A stretch of 5,968 nt of DNA from an uncultured Bacillaceae bacterium. GTDB lineage: Bacteria > Bacillota > Bacilli > Bacillales > Alkalibacillaceae. The notes beneath the pieces were generated by a model, which was not told the origin of the DNA, did no database searches, and saw only the letters and a program-made list of their open reading frames with translations. Positions 5,059 to 5,968 of this stretch are shown here, one piece after another (the first letter of the stretch is position 1; each line of letters opens with the position of its first letter). Location of the stretch: positions 1 to 5,968 of the forward strand of contig CALGNY010000171.1 of the NCBI GenBank assembly GCA_937958375.1. The letters run 5' to 3'. Made by a program: the position numbers and the translations under genes.

Positions 5059-5748
5059 GTGAATCAAACCATTTTAGTCGTGGAAGACGATCAACTAACA
5101 CGTCAACTGATTTCTGATCATTTGACGGAGGCAGGTTTTCAAGTCGTAGAGGCTGCAGATGGCGAAGAGGCCAAGGATGTTTTTTTGGAAGAACATCCTT
5201 GCTTAATCGTCTTGGATTTGGTGTTGCCGAAATTATCCGGTGAAGAACTTTTTCAGTGGATTCGCAAACAAGAACGGAATGAGGTCTCCATCATCATCTT
5301 GTCTGCAAAAGCCTCGACACAAGATCGGATCAACGGGTTGCGTATGGGTGCTGACGACTATATGGCTAAACCATTCGATCCAGAAGAACTGGTCGCCCAT
5401 GTTGAAGCCGTGTTGCGCAGAACCGGACAATACTGCCAGAAGCTGATACATAACGGATTGTGTATCAAGCCACGAAAAGGCGAAGTATTATTGTATGACC
5501 GACAACTCAAATTAACGAAACACGAATTTAACCTACTTTTTTATCTGATGGAAAATCCGAATGTCGTGTTTTCCAGAGAAGACTTAATCAATCAACTGTA
5601 CCCATTTGCCGATCAAGAAATCATGGACCGAACAATTGATGCACATATCAAAAAGTTGCGGAGAAAAATAGAAGAAAATCCAAGTAACCCGAAACGAATT
5701 CAAACCGTTCGCGGGATGGGGTATATCTTTGTTACGGATGTAGAATAA
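5059..5748 (+). CDS. OmpR/PhoB-family DNA-binding response regulator, no adjacent kinase in the window
   Basis: This 229-aa protein would act as a phosphorylation-controlled transcription factor. The receiver domain (1-121) has the acidic pair Asp10/Asp11, phospho-acceptor Asp53 in VLDLVLPKLSG, switch Ser82 and Lys104 in YMAKPF, so it looks fully functional. The C-terminal winged helix (about 128-228) has LTKHEFNLLFYLMENP, the recognition-helix segment DRTIDAHIKKLRRKI and the final VRGMGYIF hairpin. GTG at 5059 is preferred because AGGTGA with GAGG at 5047-5050 gives an 8-nt spacing. An in-frame GTG at 5050 would add MNP but sits inside that ribosome binding site. The gene follows the thioredoxin gene by 36 nt, with its own -10 box between, and a strong terminator follows. 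No histidine kinase lies in the next 220 nt. Three cysteines (48, 126, 135) are present, two of them in the interdomain linker. The regulon is unknown. Confidence 0.93.
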   Translation: MNQTILVVEDDQLTRQLISDHLTEAGFQVVEAADGEEAKDVFLEEHPCLIVLDLVLPKLSGEELFQWIRKQERNEVSIIILSAKASTQDRINGLRMGADDYMAKPFDPEELVAHVEAVLRRTGQYCQKLIHNGLCIKPRKGEVLLYDRQLKLTKHEFNLLFYLMENPNVVFSREDLINQLYPFADQEIMDRTIDAHIKKLRRKIEENPSNPKRIQTVRGMGYIFVTDVE

Positions 5749-5749
5749 G

Positions 5750-5780
5750 AAAACGGAGCTCGAGTTGAGCTCCGTTTTTT
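5750..5780 (+). terminator. Rho-independent terminator after the response regulator
   Basis: AAAACGGAGCTC (5750-5761) and GAGCTCCGTTTT (5767-5778) form a perfect 12-bp stem with a 5-nt loop, ending in six T residues (5775-5780). It begins 2 nt after the stop codon. The A-rich left flank means it could also terminate minus-strand transcription arriving from the right. Confidence 0.93.
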
Positions 5781-5813
5781 GGTTGAGATTACATATGGAG
5801 TGACCAGGCGATA

Positions 5814-5968
5814 TTTCCAATAGCGCAATTAATTTTCCAATAGGACGACGCGATTACCACCGACCGGTCTGGAGTTGTCCAATAGCGCGGAATTTTTTCT
5901 AATAGAATCATGTTCTGTCCAATAGGCTGTATTATTTTCCAATAGAATCTCAATTTTGTCCATAAGAA
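5814..5968. repeat. Degenerate intergenic array of CCAATAG half-units, period about 20 bp, reaching the window edge
   Basis: CCAATAG or a close variant begins at 5817, 5837, 5857 (decayed, CCACCG), 5879, 5899 (CTAATAG), 5919, 5939 and 5960 (CCATAAG). The spacings are 20, 20, 22, 20, 20, 20 and 21 bp. From 5879 the two bases before each core alternate between GT and TT, giving a dimer of about 40 bp. Sequences between cores are unrelated and mostly A/T-rich. No open reading frame or RNA gene is recognisable here. The architecture mirrors the 782-914 array, and the last unit resembles that array's cores. The array probably continues beyond the window. Confidence 0.75.

Noticed and set aside
5584..5820. 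Minus-strand open frame of 78 codons crossing the response-regulator end and terminator
   Set aside because: It runs through a perfect terminator stem and is antisense to the conserved DNA-binding domain.
5862..5869. GACCGGTC perfect palindrome inside the second array
   Set aside because: It falls in a decayed array unit, is only 8 bp long and does not extend outward. Chance is the simplest explanation.

Overview
The window reads as chromosomal DNA of a low-to-moderate-GC Gram-positive bacterium of the order Bacillales, probably Bacillaceae or Planococcaceae. The evidence is strong Shine-Dalgarno sequences before every gene, frequent TTG and GTG starts, Rho-independent terminators, and protein types resembling those of Bacillus and Staphylococcus. 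The species cannot be named from the sequence alone.

Layout. (1) 1-669, minus strand: a short RluA-type RNA pseudouridine synthase. (2) 670-1031: a gene-free divergent region with an array of degenerate half-units at an exact 21-bp period, followed by a promoter and two inverted repeats. (3) 1032-2876, plus strand: a MarR-family regulator and a MATE-family efflux pump, abutting head to tail like mepR-mepA of Staphylococcus aureus, closed by a long-stemmed terminator. (4) 2946-5022: a promoter with three TTCAT direct repeats about one helical turn apart, driving a tightly packed operon. It encodes a cysteine-free multispanning membrane protein of unknown function, a CcdA-type thiol-disulfide transporter and a membrane-anchored TlpA/ResA-like thioredoxin. 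(5) 5059-5748: an OmpR/PhoB-family response regulator with its own likely promoter, followed by a terminator and no histidine kinase in the window. (6) 5814-5968: a second array of degenerate short repeats with a period of about 20 bp, running off the window edge.

How the genes may work together. MarR/MATE is a classic locally repressed multidrug efflux pair. CcdA would carry reducing equivalents from cytoplasmic thioredoxin across the membrane to the CPPC protein, which would then reduce extracytoplasmic disulfides, for example in apocytochrome c. The response regulator is a candidate controller of the redox operon, because the operon promoter carries repeats of the kind OmpR/PhoB proteins bind. 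This link is an inference.

The most unusual points are the two periodic intergenic arrays, the TTCAT triple repeat in front of an operon that ends in an OmpR-type regulator, and a 7-bp inverted repeat around the response-regulator -10 box whose right arm reaches into its ribosome binding site. No phage, IS element, CRISPR array, tRNA or rRNA was seen.
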